NCBI GenBank assembly: GCA_045638465.1
Contig: JAZUBK010000047.1
Span: 1 to 14,643, forward strand
Reading direction: 5' to 3'
Source of the DNA: CAKVLS01 sp045638465
GTDB lineage: Bacteria; Bacillota; Clostridia; Christensenellales; UBA1242
Length of the DNA: 14,643 nucleotides
Of the stretch, positions 14,211 through 14,643 are shown piece by piece. How positions within the stretch are numbered: position 1 is the first letter of the stretch; each line of letters opens with the position of its first letter. Both the position numbers and the translations under genes were made by a program. The notes under the pieces were generated by a model, which saw only the letters and a program-made list of their open reading frames with translations, did not search any database and had not been told where the DNA came from.

Positions 14211-14286
14211 TGGTGATCCATCCGCGGTTCGAACGCGGGACCCCTTGATTAAAAGTCAAGTGCTCTACCAGCTGAGCTAATGGATC
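14211..14286 (-). tRNA. tRNA-Lys(TTT)
   Basis: Acceptor GATCCAT pairs with ATGGATC, discriminator A, CCA encoded. Anticodon stem CTTGA/TCAAG encloses CTTTTAA, anticodon TTT (AAA/AAG codons). T arm CCGCG TTCGAAC CGCGG is perfect. 76 bases with CCA. Confidence 0.97.
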
Positions 14287-14307
14287 ATGCTGTTTTATTA
14301 AATTAAA

Positions 14308-14382
14308 TGGCTGGGGTGGCAAGATTCGAACTTACGCATGTCAGAGTCAAAGTCTGATGCCTTACCGCTTGGCTACACCCCA
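14308..14382 (-). tRNA. tRNA-Gln(TTG)
   Basis: Acceptor TGGGGTG pairs with CACCCCA, discriminator G, CCA encoded; the U1 start and G73 are Gln hallmarks. Anticodon stem TCAGA/TCTGA encloses CTTTGAC, anticodon TTG (CAA/CAG codons). Its first 25 bases are identical to those of the neighbouring tRNA-Gln(CTG). Confidence 0.96.
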
Positions 14383-14405
14383 TTATTAAGTTGCGGTAAT
14401 CTGTA

Positions 14406-14480
14406 TGGCTGGGGTGGTAGGATTTGAACCCACGAATGCGGGAGTCAGAGACCCGTGCCTTACCGCTTGGCTACACCCCA
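14406..14480 (-). tRNA. tRNA-Gln(CTG)
   Basis: Acceptor TGGGGTG/CACCCCA, discriminator G, CCA encoded. The anticodon loop CTCTGAC gives CTG, which reads only CAG. The anticodon stem CGGGT/TCCCG has a U-U mismatch at position 31-39. The acceptor and D arms match tRNA-Gln(TTG), which points to a tandem duplication. Confidence 0.93.
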
Positions 14481-14500
14481 CTAAGTATTTGTGGGTTTAT

Positions 14501-14578
14501 TGGGGTGAAAGATGGGTCTCGAACCCACGACCTCCAGAGCCACAATCTGGCGCTCTAGCCAACTGAGCTACAATCACC
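14501..14578 (-). tRNA. tRNA-His(GTG)
   Basis: The anticodon stem CCAGA/TCTGG encloses TTGTGGC, anticodon GTG. The His-specific extra G at -1 (complement of 14578), discriminator C and encoded CCA are present. The acceptor strands GTGATTG and CTTTCAC pair except at 5-68 and 6-67, both U-U. The T stem has one G-U pair. Confidence 0.93.
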
Positions 14579-14582
14579 ATAA

Positions 14583-14643
14583 TGGTGTACCAGAAGGGAT
14601 TCGAACCCCTGACACCCGCCTTAGAAGGGCGGTGCTCTATCCA
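14583..14643 (-). tRNA. tRNA-Arg(TCT), 5' part beyond the window
   Basis: The 3' part of a tRNA: anticodon stem CCGCC/GGCGG enclosing CTTCTAA, anticodon TCT (AGA/AGG codons), T arm AGGGG TTCGAAT CCCTT, acceptor 3' strand CTGGTAC, discriminator A and encoded CCA. The 5' acceptor strand and part of the D arm lie past the window edge. It is 4 bases from tRNA-His, so the array continues to the right. Confidence 0.92.

Overview
The window is an AT-rich, gene-dense stretch of chromosome from an endospore-forming Gram-positive bacterium. It most likely belongs to the Bacillota, class Clostridia or a close relative. The evidence is the canonical block divIB/ftsQ - ftsA - ftsZ - spoIIGA - sigE - sigG - ylmC - nrdR, followed by der - plsY - spoIVA. 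SpoIIGA, pro-SigE, SigG and SpoIVA occur only in spore formers. No mobile element, CRISPR array, phage gene or rRNA is visible.

Layout. Bases 1-3404 hold the cell-division genes divIB, ftsA and ftsZ. A terminator and a good SigA-type promoter lie between divIB and ftsA, and another terminator follows ftsZ. Bases 3506-6280 hold the early sporulation regulators: spoIIGA (protease) overlaps sigE (its pro-sigma substrate), and sigG and the PRC-barrel gene ylmC follow. Bases 6344-6790 hold nrdR with its own promoter and terminator. Bases 6906-9016 hold a ferrous-iron uptake pair, feoA and feoB, with overlapping reading frames. Bases 9065-11097 hold der and plsY, which overlap by one base. Bases 11226-12701 hold spoIVA, preceded by a SigE-like promoter. 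A shared hairpin terminator separates it from a convergent two-gene minus-strand operon (13876-12776): a membrane PH-like protein and a histidine-phosphatase-fold protein with altered catalytic residues. Bases 14125-14643 hold a minus-strand tRNA array, in transcription order Arg(TCT, cut by the window edge), His(GTG), Gln(CTG), Gln(TTG), Lys(TTT), Leu(TAG), ending in its own terminator.

How the genes work together. FtsA/FtsZ/DivIB build the septum. At sporulation SpoIIGA, in the septal membrane, cleaves pro-SigE in the mother cell; SigE then drives spoIVA, which lays the coat basement layer. SigG is the late forespore sigma factor. The 60 bases between sigE and sigG contain a hairpin that covers the sigG ribosome-binding site, with a SigF-like promoter whose -10 lies inside the hairpin's left arm. 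This arrangement would silence read-through message but not forespore message.

Most of the window is conserved housekeeping and sporulation sequence, and I do not see a wholly new system. The points most worth a second look are the sigG hairpin switch, a FeoB with a fused Cys-rich membrane tail and an aberrant G4 motif, the degenerate phosphatase paired with a PH-like membrane protein, the absence of gpsA between plsY and spoIVA, starts without ribosome-binding sites at spoIIGA and feoA, and a tRNA-His with two adjacent U-U mismatches. No stretch longer than 300 bases lacks a gene; the largest gap is 13877-14124.
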